Made by a program: the position numbers and the translations under genes. The notes beneath the pieces were generated by a model. That model saw only the letters and a list, made by a program, of their open reading frames with translations, ran no database searches and had not been told where the DNA came from. A stretch of DNA of 64,000 bases from Bicyclus anynana (lineage: Eukaryota; Arthropoda; Insecta; Lepidoptera; Nymphalidae), in the NCBI RefSeq assembly GCF_947172395.1, contig NC_069086.1:14645572-14709571 (forward strand), given 5' to 3'. Of this stretch, positions 22,108-37,100 are shown in pieces (position 1 is the stretch's first letter; each line of letters begins with the position of its first letter).

Positions 22108-25100
22108 GTAAGTATCCAATGGCTTTTTTTGTATCAAGATAAGTAATTGTATTGGTATATATGAATGTATTCTTGTCTTTTGTTGCCAGAAATTGTTACT
22201 TTTGTATTCCCCTTTTTATATTGACATTACTGGCAATTTAAGTTGGCGTTAATAGAGCGAGTTCATTGCTTATGAGAGCTCATTATTCTACTGTATATAG
22301 CAGCAATTGTGTGGATAAGGCTAAGACAAATACAACGAGAGCGTACAGTGCTAAAAATGCAAGCGATATATAATTATTCGAACTCCTCAACTCTTCTTGT
22401 TCACCGTATATGTTAATCGCTTGCGATGTTTGCGTTAACGCCATTTTATACCAGTTTAGACACTAATGTACTGTTTATGAGTGTAAATATTTTAGGAGAC
22501 ATGAGTCAACATCGCTTAACTAAAACTAACTTTTGTCATAACACGTCACACCAATATTGTATGGAGAGTTGTCACAGAATAACTTTTGCGTTTGAGAAAC
22601 TTTCCAGTAGGTTTAGGTAGTGCGCTACGTAAAATTTTGTGATAAGACACATAATGGTCGACTAATGGCGGCGAATTCGAAACGAATGCTCTCTTTTTCG
22701 TTAATGAATCAAATCCTAAAAGACAATATGCCTTTCTGCCATTACGAGATTAGTCGTTGATACATGCTAGGTCTACTGGTGTAACTTAGCTCCCAATGTT
22801 GTATGTGTATTATTTTCATTTTCACAGTGCACAGAGTCTGCCCAGGAAGTCGTGTCTATAGGTTCTGGATTATTACAATTAGGAAGTTTGAGATTACAAC
22901 AGATAGCGTGCGCTGAAAAATTGGCGTTACTATTGACTCATGACGGTGCGGTGTACACTCTGCCTTACGATACCATGACCCCGCATCTTGTACCCGGTAA
23001 GTTTCAAAATTTTCAACAAATTGTTATAACAAATTGTTGTAACTTTAAATAAAAAAATTAAAAAAAAGGACCCGAAGCTGCGACAATACTAAAATGCATG
23101 GCGGCAGTCGAAGTGATATCTCTATTTATTAATTTCTACTTGTTCTGTAATTTAAAACTTATCATTTTTAACCAGCCCAGTGTGAAATTAATTTAAAAAA
23201 GTTACCTAAACTTTCAAAATGGAATTTTTATATTGTATTCCCCGTCCCACTGGAATATGGGGATTAAATATAGCCTATGATACTTCTTATAACAACAGCT
23301 ATCTGTTAATGAAAATACAGTCAAGTCAAGAGTGGATAGGCATCATGTAGGCAAGCGCATTCCACCATAGACTGCATCATCGCTTACTATCAGGCGTGTT
23401 AGCAGCTAAGCGCTTACTTATACAAAAAAAAATTCATCAAAAAGTGCATCAATCAAAATCGGATTTCAAAGATTAGCCAGAACACATTATTCAATTTATT
23501 TAATTGTACTAACTTTTATAGTATTTTAAATGTACAATGCCAATAAAAAATAATACGGTATATTGTTAATTTTAGGCCTCGAAAGTAAAACAATAACCCA
23601 ATTGGCATGCCATCCCAACGGGCGGCACTACCTCTGCCAGTCGTCGTGTGGCGGCGCGTGGTCGTGGGGCGCGGGCGAGGACGGGAGACTGGGTCATGGA
23701 GATACCGCTGCCAGAGACGCTCCTCAGCCTTTGCACCATCTAGCACATCATGAAGTCGTTAGAGTAGCCGCCGGGATCGCTTGCAGGTGACCTTCTCTTC
23801 TTTGTTCTTTGACAATATATGACTAGTTATGACACGTCGAGTTCTGATGACAATATATGACTAGTTATGACACGTCATTACAAATCCAATATGGCGGCCT
23901 TATATGAATAATATTCCCATTCTTCTGGGTTCAGTTGTAAAGACTGTAGATTGGGTATTATAGATCTTTTAAATGGAGCTAATGAGAATACATTATAATT
24001 TCTTCTGTGCATAAATTGTGGAAAACGTAAGAAAAATGTTTATAAGAAGAGGGAGATCTTCTCAGAGGGAGTTATGTTCTTAACGGAATATGACATCCCT
24101 TTCACATGTTGTAATAAATACACCATCAAATTTACTACTGGGAATTTCGTTGCAGAAAAACACCATGATTTTTTATAGAAGCCTTATCTGAGTATTGAAC
24201 TCTGGGTAATTATTATGATCTGTAGTTGGGCAATCTAATCATTGGTCTGTTGCTTGTAGTAGAAACGAGCATCAAATAGCAAGATTGAGCAGACATCTAA
24301 ACAAGTGTTTGTTCCTAGAGTAGACTACAAAATTGCGGCAATTCCATCCAGCAAGCTTGATTCACAATATAGAACTTGTGTAATAGACATTGTATACTAT
24401 AGCTTGGCTAATTCGTTCGTACCACTCCCGATGGTCCGCGCGGGTAGCGATGCCCCGCTCGCACGACTTTATAAACGCGAATTCCGACCCTCTGCCCCCC
24501 ACGCGCTCGACTTCACACCCGTGCAGTCCGTTCCTCCCGTCGCCCGCATATCATGGGAGTGTCATCAACGAACTTGCCAAGCTGTATTTATCATTATAGT
24601 GCGGTGATAACATCTCGCGGGGCCCTGTACACGTGGGGTCGCGGCGCTCAAGGCAGGCTCGGTCACGGCACCATAGAGAACTGTCTGACCCCGCAGCCTG
24701 TGTCCTTTAACGCACACAACATAGAAAGGATCATTGATGTCGCCCTTGGTAAGAACATAAAATTTTACAATATTTTTTAAGGAAAATATTTCAAAATGAA
24801 GTAGACAATTTCTTCCAGAGTTGCTCTATTATTATAATTAATATTTTCCAGCTTTTCCAGGTGGCCGTAATGGCGTTTGAATGTGTTTTAGTTTTTTTTA
24901 GAATTGTTTGTATTCACATCTGATCATAATACGTTAACCTGAACGTTGAACCGAGCTAAACATAATCTATCAGTAACAACTTCATGAACTATTTAGTAGT
25001 TTCGGAGATTGATATGAAGAAATCAATACAAAAAAGTGAAATATGCATACAAATATTAGACAAGGCAAATGCAATAAGATTCAGTTTTACCCGACTGATA

Positions 25101-28100
25101 AGTCTAGAGACATGTATTCAAACAAACTAGTCTTCTCTTCCAAAATATTTTCAGTTATAACAACTTATTTTGCGTGTGAAAGGTCCAAAAAATATCCCAA
25201 TCTCCATTTTGCTACTTATAGGTTGGGGTGAAGGTCAAACTCTGTGTTGCACTTGGGAAGGCGCAGTGCAAGTATTCGGCGATAGCGAAGCGGGCACGCC
25301 CAGGACTCTGACCGCGTTGTCCACTCTGCGAGTCACTCGCGTCTATACCGGGGAGCATTGGCATGCTGCTCTCACTGACGGGTAAAGTAATAAGTATACT
25401 GATGCAAAGATTGTTTTCCTTAGACGCATAATGTACCTATGATGCAAAGATTTTTCAAAACTGAGGAGAACAAAAGCGGCTAATTGACCGCATTTTATTG
25501 AATCGCATAGTAAACAACGAAAGTTATTTAAACAAATACTAATACCTAAACAATGTCGAGTTGTGTATTTAGGAACTTTAAAAATATGATAGTATAAAGC
25601 TTTTGTCTTCATCATAAAATATTGAACTGAAAAAAATTTGACAAAGGATTACAAATTCGATTTTAAAAACTAGAGATAAACTCCTATACTCTCTTAATAA
25701 GGGTTTGGAATTAAAATATGTTTTCATATGTTCTGAGTTTGATTTTGTTGTAGAATGTTATTGAAATGAAAATCAATTTCAAATTGTAGACTTTAATTTT
25801 GCATTTGATTGACTGTCTTCTTTTACAGGGGGCAAGTCTACACATGGGGTAAAGGAGATGGATATCGGTTGGGTCATGGAAATCTAGAATCTATTAAAAT
25901 ACCAAAATTAATTGAAGCTCTTCAAGGTATGCTGTCGTGTTAATATAAATAATTTAATAGAAATAAAAATTAATAAGTTCCCAGGCTAGGGGTAGTTTCT
26001 AAGAACAATTTGGCGAAGACAGTTTTAGTATGTCGAACAATTCGGTCCACTTTCTGCAAAACGCAACCAATTTTACGGGATTTTTTTATTGATTTGCCCT
26101 TTCGAACCTGTGGTAGTCTCTACAAATAGTCAAAGTTTATAAAGTGCTTGTGAATTAAGCCTAGCTACTTGAAATAAACTTTAACATCTTTTAATTTTGT
26201 TGTGTCATTCTTAAATATGAGTGAATCATCAGTCATTCTGAAAATAAAAGAAACTTAACGCTGTTGTGGTTCTTTTTTTACATAGATTAAATTTGAATTG
26301 TATTAATGTTAAATATTTTCAAACGGTTGTTATTCTGGTACAAATTGTCTGTCTCTTGCAGTTTCGCAGCGACTCCATGTTAGGCCGGCTATTTTTCTAG
26401 ATTCCTGATGTCGTCCTCCCATCTTTAAGTCGGTCTACCCCTGTTTCTTTTGTCGTTCTAAACAATATGTTATATTGCAGCAGAAAAAGTTGAAACCGGT
26501 AAGTGGCACAAGTATGCCTCTCTGACTGAGATACATATTTGTACCTTTTGCTGTGGAGACTTGGGCCATGGAGTCGCAGTGCCAAAAAAATATCACCGAA
26601 TCATTTCACTGCGGCTAACTACTGCCTCGACTGGTGACAGAAGGGCTGGCTTATTTATTAAAGGATCAGCCTGGCTGTCCAGCGCGCAAATACAGCCTTT
26701 ATTAAGAAAAGTTAGTGTAAGTTCTTCATTGTATTCTTACTCAATTGCAGGAGTGAAAATAGCGGATCTGTCACTTGGTACGTCACATGGTATTGCGTTG
26801 TCGTCCGAAGGCGTGCTGTACGCGTGGGGCACGCACGAACGGGCGCAGATTTCCAACACCGTGCCGCAACCTTTGCAAGTGTTTAATGCTTCGTTTAAAG
26901 CTAATGGTAATTATTTTTTTATCTCTATATAATATACTACCACACTCCCCTCGGTTTCACCCGCGCAGTATAGTATTTCGATTTAGAATACGGCTATAAA
27001 ATATATCCCGTATTACTAGCTGATAATAATATCGGCCCAGTAGTTCGGAGTAAAACATACAAATAAAAACTCACCTCTTTATAATATATATTGGTTATAA
27101 TAGTAATGAAATACTCAGACCAATTATAGAAGGACCAGTATCGCACCCGAATTCACGAACAAAATTGTGTTAACACCAATTCTTTCAAAAATCAATTTGT
27201 ATTCTGTATCCTTTTACTACACACTATTATAAATATTAAATCATAATACACACACGTGTAATTTTAACACAATAAAATATCGATTCTATAGATGCAGTTT
27301 GTATGAATACGTTTGGTCATGATCATATATTTTTGACAGAGGGGTAACCCTGAGTTTTAGGGTTTTAGTAAAACCCTGGGTTTTTGAGTCCAGAAGGTAA
27401 TTGGTCTGACACTAAAATATTGAATATATTTTATTTCACTAATATAGTCTTAATGCTTCATGAGGACACAAATTTTTATGGCTAAAAGATAATAACAAGT
27501 TTAATCATTATGATTTGGTTTTAGGTGTTGCAACCGGTCCCATCCAAATAATTGCGTGGAGTGAGGAAAACCCTAGAGATCTTCCTTCTTCGATGCCTTT
27601 TGTTATTGATTTATCAGAAAATACGTTTAAGTGAGTACTAAAATTGAGTTTGTGTTAACATCCGATTGTATTTCAAATCAAACTTATCAAAAGAATCTTA
27701 TTTTTCCAGGCTCCTTGAGAGGTTACTAAGAATAGTGGTAGAACAGAGTAGTACGGCGAATATAAAAGATAATGAATGTTTAGCAATCTCCTGTCTGAAT
27801 CTCCTTAGGTTACAAGTAAGTACACTTTTACCATAAAACATTTTGACATTGAATGTAGTAAATAAATATATTATTAGTAAATAAATAAATATAAAGTACC
27901 TCTACCACTTACCCAAACTGCGGGTTTAGGTAAGTGGTAGAGGTACTTTTAGTAGTAGGTAAGTGATGCTATTTGTATCAAGTTGACTGATCAAATACAG
28001 TGTTTTGCTGTCTTTGACGCGCATTTTCTAATTGTTGCGAAATTGCAATAACTTAGACTGTTATATTTTATACTAAATGATACGTAATTATAATAAAATT

Positions 28101-31100
28101 TGTTTCATTGTTTTTTTTTTATTCATTCTTATTGAGAAAGAATACGAAAGGTATTTTAAGCTAACTTATGCTAATAACTATAAAAATAATTTGTTTATGT
28201 AGTTGACGTCTATTATCTATACTCCAGGGAGTGGCCAGACAGTTGAAGACTTTGGTGTTTTTTTTTAGGTACATGCTTGGCAATGCGCTCGAGGCAATGA
28301 TATAGACGAAACTGATATGGAAGCTAGATCTTGGTGCGCTGGCGTTCACACCGCTCTAGTGGCGCTGGTCGAAGGGCGGGCGGGGGCTGCGGCGGCGGCG
28401 GCGGCTAGGAAAGCGCTGGCGGCAGCCTGGCCGATACTGCTGCCTACTCCTCAGATACGGGCACAGCATCTTATTGCTTTGTTACCTCAAGGTAACACCT
28501 CCAATATACTACTGGCCACGTTGATCGAATACAATAGTGTATATGTACAAACTTCACTTCGCTTCGTGCAACTTCTAACGTTGTCGGTTTTTCTGTCCAA
28601 GTCAAATGACTCGAAGTGAATCGAGTTTCGAACACTTTAGGACTTCGAAGCGAGTAGTGTAATTGAGGCTTAAGGTTCTCAATGTAGATTAACTTTTTTT
28701 TAACTGCTGTGTCTTCGTAAGCGTAATGAGTGCGAGCGAACTAGATAGATAAAAAGATCTACCCTCAGTTTTAAATTACCCTTTTAGATACGCTCATTTG
28801 TGGTGTTGTGCTTTCATACGATCACAAGGGTACTCACCAGAATTACAAGAAATCATTTGTCATCAATGAGTTAAAAAAAAGGTGGCCTGGGAAACTTGCC
28901 AATAGAAATTACCTGTAGCGCTGTTTTGTAACGATGATTTACAACTCGGCAGTGTCAGTCTCATTTCTATCTCTCTCTTTCACACACGTTATTATTTGTT
29001 TCGTATCAATGTCCGGAATCCATCTTGAGAGAAGCACTCATCTTTCCTTGCCGGATGTCAGCTAAAATCACCTCTCCGATGGTGGCGCCCCCTTGCCGCA
29101 ACCTAATACCTATGTACAAGTGACCGTAGCGAGCCGAGTGAATGTTCGCCATTAAGCGTCGTTTTTTCACGCCGTTCACATGTCAGCCATTGTGATCACG
29201 GAAAAAACAATTTATACCTACATATTAGGTGCACATTTTATATTTTCTGTGTGAATAAACCTCTCCGAAAATGGAGAACGTAAGTGATTTTGTAAGTGAG
29301 CAGAGCATGTAAGGCTTTGCAAACCGTGAGTTACGTACAGTTTAAATTTTATTACAACACGTCACATTTTCAACAAATCCTATGAATAGAAATAGTGAAA
29401 ATACGTGTACAATTACAGACTAAGCGACGGTAGTAACGATTGATCTTGGCTGCAAATTAGTACGAAATTGTTGCAACTTTATAGGAATCTATTTACTAAA
29501 GCGAGTCATAAACCTCATGAATTTATTCAAACATCGTTTTAAATACGAGTATTGATAAACTATATATTGTTGATTTTCCCTTTGTTACGACTTTTCTTCA
29601 CTTAAAAGAAAAAATGTGGGTACCCACATTTTATCATTCACACCCGGAGTTAGTATGAAAGAAAACGTTTAAAGGTACATAATTATGAAAGAATTGCATT
29701 CAAATATACTGGAATGTTCTTTCGCAGCTTTGTAAAACTTTTTAAGTTGCCAAATAGTTGTTTTACAAGAAAGCGTGACAAATATTAGTAGACTTTAGAC
29801 TTATTACTCCGAAAGGTCATCTATACATACAAGTACAAAACAATGGTAGGTGAAATGATTTTATCAATTTATTTTTACGTGAAATGAAAATTTTAAACAT
29901 GATGTTTTGTATAAAATTCCTCCCAAGTGCAAAGCGATTTCAAAACAAGGGGGGGGGGGGGGTGGTCAACATCTATTATACTTACCGATAATTCAAGCTA
30001 ACGTAACGAAAACATTACATTACATTTTAAGACGGATGTTTGAATTGAGTTTTGAAATATGTGGACCATCAGACATTTTTAAATGGTGTTCATATCTTCA
30101 GACCATATCGTATACCTATTTCAGTTTTAGTTTCTACTCATGCAGCGTTTCAGAAATAAAACGTACACTGTGTAATTATACTCAATACCTATTAACTTTT
30201 GCTACACAGGTATACGTAATGTTTATTTTAGAACTGGCGCAACACAGCTTTGTCCATTTTGGTTTTGGTACCAAGACTGAACCAAACATTCCGACCAATC
30301 CTAAACTTGACTTAACTGAACGCAACTGATGGAAAGAGAAAAACCGCTTTCGCCTATGCAACCAATTTTGCACCACATATATCTAAGGCTCGATTAGCAC
30401 TGAAGTTTAGACAAACAGCAGCTACTTCAGCTGGCCTAATTGACATTCGGTCTATAAGCACCTAAAAACCTTTGCAATAACAACGAATTGGGTTGCACGA
30501 TTCCAAGAAATCGAGGAACAAGTGTACCTTTTCTAGAATACACCCTTTAGACTGTAAGTCGGTCCTGGTACTGACACAATACCTCGGGATTGTCGGCATA
30601 ACTTGGATACAAGCAATGTAAAGTCTTTGTAGGAGTCGTATGTGCTTAACGCTATGCAAGACACTTGAGCGACATCTTCTTAAACGTAAGAGGTAAAGCA
30701 ATGCTAATCTCATATGGACTGGACTGACCCTTTCACAATAAGGACTGTAAACATTAGAATGGATAACCAACTCCGAGAAGTCTGTGCTGACTCCGATACT
30801 TTGCCTCAAGTTTCTTGGCAAACTGGGACGCAAGACGCAACGCAAAGTCCCCTTATCGGAGTCGAAGTGCTTAACGCTACGCAACAGCGTATGTGCTTAA
30901 CGCTATGCAAGACACTTGAGCGACATCTTCTTAAACGTAAGAGGTAAAGCAATGCTAATCTCATATGGACTGGACTGACCCTTTCACAATAAGGACTGTA
31001 AACATTAGAATGGATAACCAACTCCAAGAAGTCTGTGCTGACTCCGATACTTTGCCTCAAGTTTCTTGGCAAACTGGGACGCAAGACGCAACGCAAAGTC

Positions 31101-34100
31101 CCCTTGTCGGAGTCGAAGTGCTTAACGCTACGCAACAGCGCTTCAGCAACAGCTTCTTAGTCGTAGGTGGTCTCTCTGACAAATATCAATCTCTTAAAGA
31201 GAGGCTGACCTTTGCGACCTGTGTGTATTGGGCCACAGTCCTTCGAGCAGCTAAGTCAACAGGTTACGTTTACAACACGCCTGTTGCACTGCCTAGGACG
31301 GATAAGCAGGCTACACAGTTGGACAATGCAATACTACAACCGACTGCTGCCGATAAGTCAACATAGGTGGAGCAGGGCGACTATTCCTATACCGTTGTGC
31401 CCAGATATAGATTAATAGGTCAAGAATACCTATAGAACACATGGCAAAACACCTATTGGCCATGCCAACACACACTCATATTGGCTTTCAGATGTGGATT
31501 GAAAACGCAATTCAATGACATGAAATTCACGATGTCTTGGACGAATGACTCGCATGGTACGCACACCACAAGAAAATGTACTGCGATATTTTATCAACAT
31601 TGTCGATTGCAAAGTGCTTAGATGCTTCTTCAGATCTATAACCGATACGTGGATTGCTTATATAAACAGAACAGAGTTATCTAGCAGTCACATCAGGTCC
31701 TAACAAAATTAGACAAATAAAATATTTATATAATAGCTCAATATTTCCTGGACGGGTTTAATACAGAGTTGTCCTCTCGAGTCAGCAAACTTAGTCAGAA
31801 TGATTTTTCTTTTTGACGTGCGACAGCTATATTATTTCAAGTGTGAGACACGCCCAAAACAAGCGTCTTGTGTAGGAACTACTCATGCTGAATAGCCTTT
31901 CGAGAGCAGATGATCAGGACTAGTAAGCCTTATACACAACAACACGTTATGTGTACTAAAGAAGCACAACTGGTTGTCTCTTCCACCAAACCTCATCGTA
32001 CACGGCCACCGGAATCATTCCAGTCATTTCGAGCGGAAAGCTATTAAATTTAAATTTTTTAAATATGGCGATCACACACACACCACAAAACAAACAGATG
32101 CACATGCCCCAGTGATTCAAGATTATAATTACTGAGCCTCACCGATTTTGAGTGACTAGAAATGTTGATCCATTGACCTGATCAAGGGCAGCAGTTATCA
32201 ATATCCAGCCGGCGCTACAATCATATGATAAAGCCAGTTTGAGACAGATGTAAAGAAATGGTGTATCCCACAAACCATTGAATTTATATTCTACAATGTT
32301 GGACATATAGTTTGCTATCTGTCTTGGATGACAAAAGTATGCCAATACAGAAATCGGTTCCTAATATAAAAAATTTACTAATTTGACTAGTAGGTGAGAT
32401 GGGCTTATATTAATGCTTCTTCACGTTGGTATCGATACCCAAAGCTATTTCAGTATCGGAAGAGAAGTTAAATTGGTATCCTAAACTTACCACCGTATTA
32501 TATAGTTTCACATGATCCTGACAAAATCAATAATTTCTACACCCAGCTTAGCAAGGGCTTCTTCACCGTTGAACATGGATTGTCATAATTTTATCAATCA
32601 AGATACTAGTACAATGAACAGCAGTGACGTGCACCTCATACATGCAAAGGATTCGCTTCTACCGGACTCATTTACCGTCATCATAATCAGCCGGGCCTGC
32701 CTACTTATGGGATATGGAGCTTGAATCCACCATGCTGCTACATTGAGGTCTATTATTTAAATAAAAGTAATTAAAATTCATTTATAGCCAGAATGATGAA
32801 TCTAATGATATTAAACTACATTTTGATGTGGCACAATTTGTCTGATGGGTTGTGGTAAGTAGATTATTTATAGGTACATATCCTAGTTCCTGGGCGTGTC
32901 ACTGTTGGCTAACATATTTGGACTCTAAAGTGCAGAGTATCATTAAGAAGCAATTCATATAGAGTTTTGAAATATAATCGGTAAAAAATCCAAGTATGGT
33001 TTATGGGTTTAAGCAACTGCTTTGTATTGCTGTAACTGAATGACAAAACATAACTAATTTAATAATACTAGGAGCTATGTTACGCATGCATCTTGAACAA
33101 TAATAGGTTAAATAAAATTGTTTTACAAGATCTGTAAAGCAAATCTTTCATCAGATTCTATCCATTTCTAGAAATTCGGACGGATTTGGAAGTCAGATTT
33201 AATTACTAACATCTAGAATTCTAGAAAATCACTGATTACGAATTCCTAAATAGGTATACATAACTGGATTACCTAGGCCACTATCAAATTCCTTAACATA
33301 CATATTAAGAGTATATTTGTTCTTCAAAATTGAGAATTTTCATTTATTCAAAAATACTTTTCAGTATAATTCACATTAAAGCGTCAACCTTGCGAGCACC
33401 AGGTGATAACAAACACTTCACTCAAGATGGATTCCGGACATTGATACGAAACAAATAATAGAGAGTTTTAACTACCAATAAAACTTACCTATTATTTTTT
33501 CATCAATGTCCGGAATCCAGGTAAGGCCTACCTGGTGCATCATGAGTATAATAATGGCAAACATTCACTCGGCTCGCTACGGTCACTTGTACATAGGTAT
33601 TAGGTTGCGGCAAGGGGGCGCCACCATCGGAGAGGTGATTTTAGCTGACATCCGGCAAGAAAAGATGAGTGCTTCTCTCAAGATGGATTCCGGACATTGA
33701 TGAAAAAATAATAGGTAAGTTTTATTGGTAGTTAAAACTCTCTATTATAGATAGAGAGAGATAGAGACAAATTCTGTCAAAGTCACACTGTCGATTTGTA
33801 AAAATATCGTTACAGATCCTTCCGTTTCATATTATAATGTTATAAAATTGTCAAAAATGTATTGTTTTAGGTTCAGTCCCCGCTAGTACTGGAGCAAGGT
33901 TCATGACAGAGCTCCTGGTTTGGTCATTGTTAGGCGGCGGAGGTTTGAGAGATGCTCTCAGAAATGCTCTTCAAGCTCATTCAACGGATGCGTATAACCA
34001 CTTGCAGTTAGATGAGTACGTTTTTACGGTCTTAATACTTGTTTACGGTTGAAAGGTTGATAAAATATTATTTAAACTTGTTTTTTTTATATAGTGAGTA

Positions 34101-37100
34101 TGACCAAATCGACATAGTGACTGGACAAAGAGGATATGCGACAACTACTATGTCGGAGGACAGTGAAACATTACGAGGTATTATTATTTAAAACTAGTGC
34201 AATAGAATAAGAATTGAACCATCTCATTAAAATTAATGTAATTTTCAGCGAATTGTACGGATGAATATCAAATCAGCAATAACGCAACTGTTAGCGAAAA
34301 TGGTGCCTCAGTTCCTCTAATGCATTTGGTATGTAAAACATCTTGATGTAGTATCCCATTAAGCCTAAGATGTACACTAGACATCTCGAGACGAGAGAGA
34401 AAGCAATAGCGGCACAATCGAAAATATCGTTGCGAAGGAAAGAGAGGAGCGATATTTCAAATTGAACAACCGATACTGATAACAATGTCTTCTCTTTACA
34501 AGACATGTCGTTGACATAATGTCAGTCCTTCTGGGAACTATTTAAGTTATGGGTAGGCACGAAGACAGAGCAATTTTCGAAGTGATAACTTCTTACTGGA
34601 GCTTCGTAACGTAACGTGTTACGGTGGCATTCTGTCTGGCTTCCCTTTCTCTCAAGCATTCAGCAGCAGGGTTACAAACGTCACACCATAGTCACAAATA
34701 TCTTTGTAACCATTAGTCCTATGGACGTTGGGGTATTTCTAGCACCATTTATGTTTTAATAATATTTATTTGTTTATGGTATTTTTAGGGCTTATTTTTA
34801 TTCATAGGAGAGTTCATAGAAAGTAGTGTAATTAATTTTTGGTTCTTTATAGGTAAAGCACTTGATACGTAACACGAGCTGTCAGACGCAAATGCTAATA
34901 AGCTCCATAATGAACGGAGATACAAGTAAGACTGACGACCTCAAGGGTCATGACACTGTGAGTCCTAGCTGTGATCTTCTTATTAGATTTCAAAGGTAAG
35001 TTTTTAATTTCGTATAGTGGGTTTAGCTGGTGGAGATAAAAATGTAGGAATAGTTATTCATTATTTGTTTTAATTAATAATGGTATTATCTTTTTAGAAA
35101 CGGTTTTCTTGACCAAGGAAACCATTAAATATAGAAAAATAACTGGTTTTTTATAACTAATATTGAATATAAATATTGAAAGTGGAGTGAAACTTTCAAT
35201 ATTTGTTTTTTTGGGCAATTTTCGTTTGTAATATTCCAACTGAATATTAAAATCCCCGAATGTGAATAAATGAGATTTTGCATTGAGGTTAGTTTAAACG
35301 ACAATGCGTGCTCGAGTGACGTCATTTTAAATCCAATATGGTGGACTCCCGGAGACGGAGAATAATTTTTGCTTAACTATTCTAGGCACTATTTTAGGAA
35401 TCAAATGAGATGATTTGTCATGAAGATGAAGTGACAATATATTACGTATTGTAGGTTACTATTTAGCGAAGCCATGTGGTCAAGAGGCGGGCGCAGTACG
35501 CGAGGCGGAGTACAATCGCTGCTCACGCAGTACACGTCTCTGCTATCGGAGCATGTACAGTCCACGCTGACGTGCTTCTCGAGAGCCGTCCACAGAGCTG
35601 ACAATGCGCAACTGGTTGCACTCTGCGATTTGGTTAGCGCTGATATTGTCGGTAAGCACTTTCTTAACTAGCGACCTATGCATGGGGTTTCTCTGCGTGA
35701 TCGAATCAGAAATGAGGAGATCCGCAGAAGAACCAAAGTCACTGATATAGCTCGGCGAGTCGCGAAGCTGAAGTGGCAATGGGCAGGCCACATAGTTCGA
35801 AGAGCTAATGGACGTTGGGGTCCCAAGGTGCTGGAATGGCGACCCCGCACCGGAAAGCGCAGTGTTGGTCGATCCTCCACTAGGTGGACCGAAGACATCA
35901 AGCGGGTTGCAGGGAGCCGCTGGATGCTTGCGGCTCGAGACCGTTTTGTTTAGAAGTCCATGTAAGAGGCCTATGTCCAGCAGTGGACGTCTATCGGCTG
36001 ATAATGATGATGATGATGTTGACTTTTTTTACTCGGATTTTTAGCTTTTTTTATATATATTGACTGCAATCACGCGTGAGTGTAAGTAATGGGTCAGCCT
36101 ATGGTCGAACGCGGGTCAAAAGACGGACGCAGTACAATCATTGCTCACGCAGTTTAATATGTCTCTGCCGTCCATATAAAACCTCAGAGTCAACTTAGGG
36201 CAATGATAATAAGCCTCATTTGCTTTTAATTTCACCGGCAATTAAATTGCAGTTTAATCTGGTATGTACATAAAAAGTAGAATTGATGAGACCTAAATCA
36301 TAAGCGTCAGTTTCCCCACCGTCTGATAAGCGTCGGACAGCTTATTCATTAGTTTTTTCTTTGTTATTTTAGACTGACGAAAATTGCGCTTAGACTATCC
36401 AAGATCCATCCATATTTATAAATATATTTTTTTGAAATCATTTTACTTCAAAGTAAAGTGAACTTCAAGTATTAGTGATTGGGTCCACTTTACTTTGTAG
36501 TAAATTTATGCTAATCAAAGCGATCAACGGTTGATAAGATCAAACGAATTAGTGAAGTTCGATCATTATTATATCAGTCGCTTCATTCGAAGATACAAGT
36601 ACAAATAAATACATATGTGTTTACTTTAGCTCTGTAAACTTTTGTCAGGTCGCGTAATGAGTGAACTAGCGGTGTGGGTGTGTGCGTGCGCGGCGCGCTC
36701 AGCCATTTCTCTGTCGAACTGCACGGAGTCGCTCGTTGCGATCGTGCGCGCGTGCGATGAAGCGGCGCGCACGCTGCCGTCTGCACAGAAGCTGGACGCC
36801 GATCTGCTGGGCTGGCCGGGCCTTATGTCCAAACGACACCAGTTGAACCGCAGTGTTATTCGCAAGTTAGTATTTGTTGTAAAAGTCATTTTCAAATTTA
36901 CTAGCGGACACCGCGACCGCACTTAATTTGGCCCTGTCGCAAAATCCGTTCTTAGCGGATGTCTTCTAATTATAAACTACCTCCCTGCCAAATTTCATCT
37001 TTGTACGTCAAACGGTTTTCGATATTACTTGATGAATGACCTTTCGCTTTTATATATTTAGATACTAGCGGACGCCCGCGAATTCGTCCGCCCTTAATAC

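Noticed and set aside
29907..30329. 140-codon frame in HERC2 intron 17
   Set aside because: It lies inside the non-autonomous transposon complex, contains a poly-G run read as Gly, and has no recognisable domain.
30462..31135. Frames of 109-140 codons that look like two related proteins
   Set aside because: They are the two tandem 251 bp repeat units read in the same frame, on both strands; similarity comes from the DNA duplication.
35678..35953. A gene for a 91-residue protein
   Set aside because: It is the 3' remnant of an RTE-like retrotransposon with a microsatellite tail, not a host gene.
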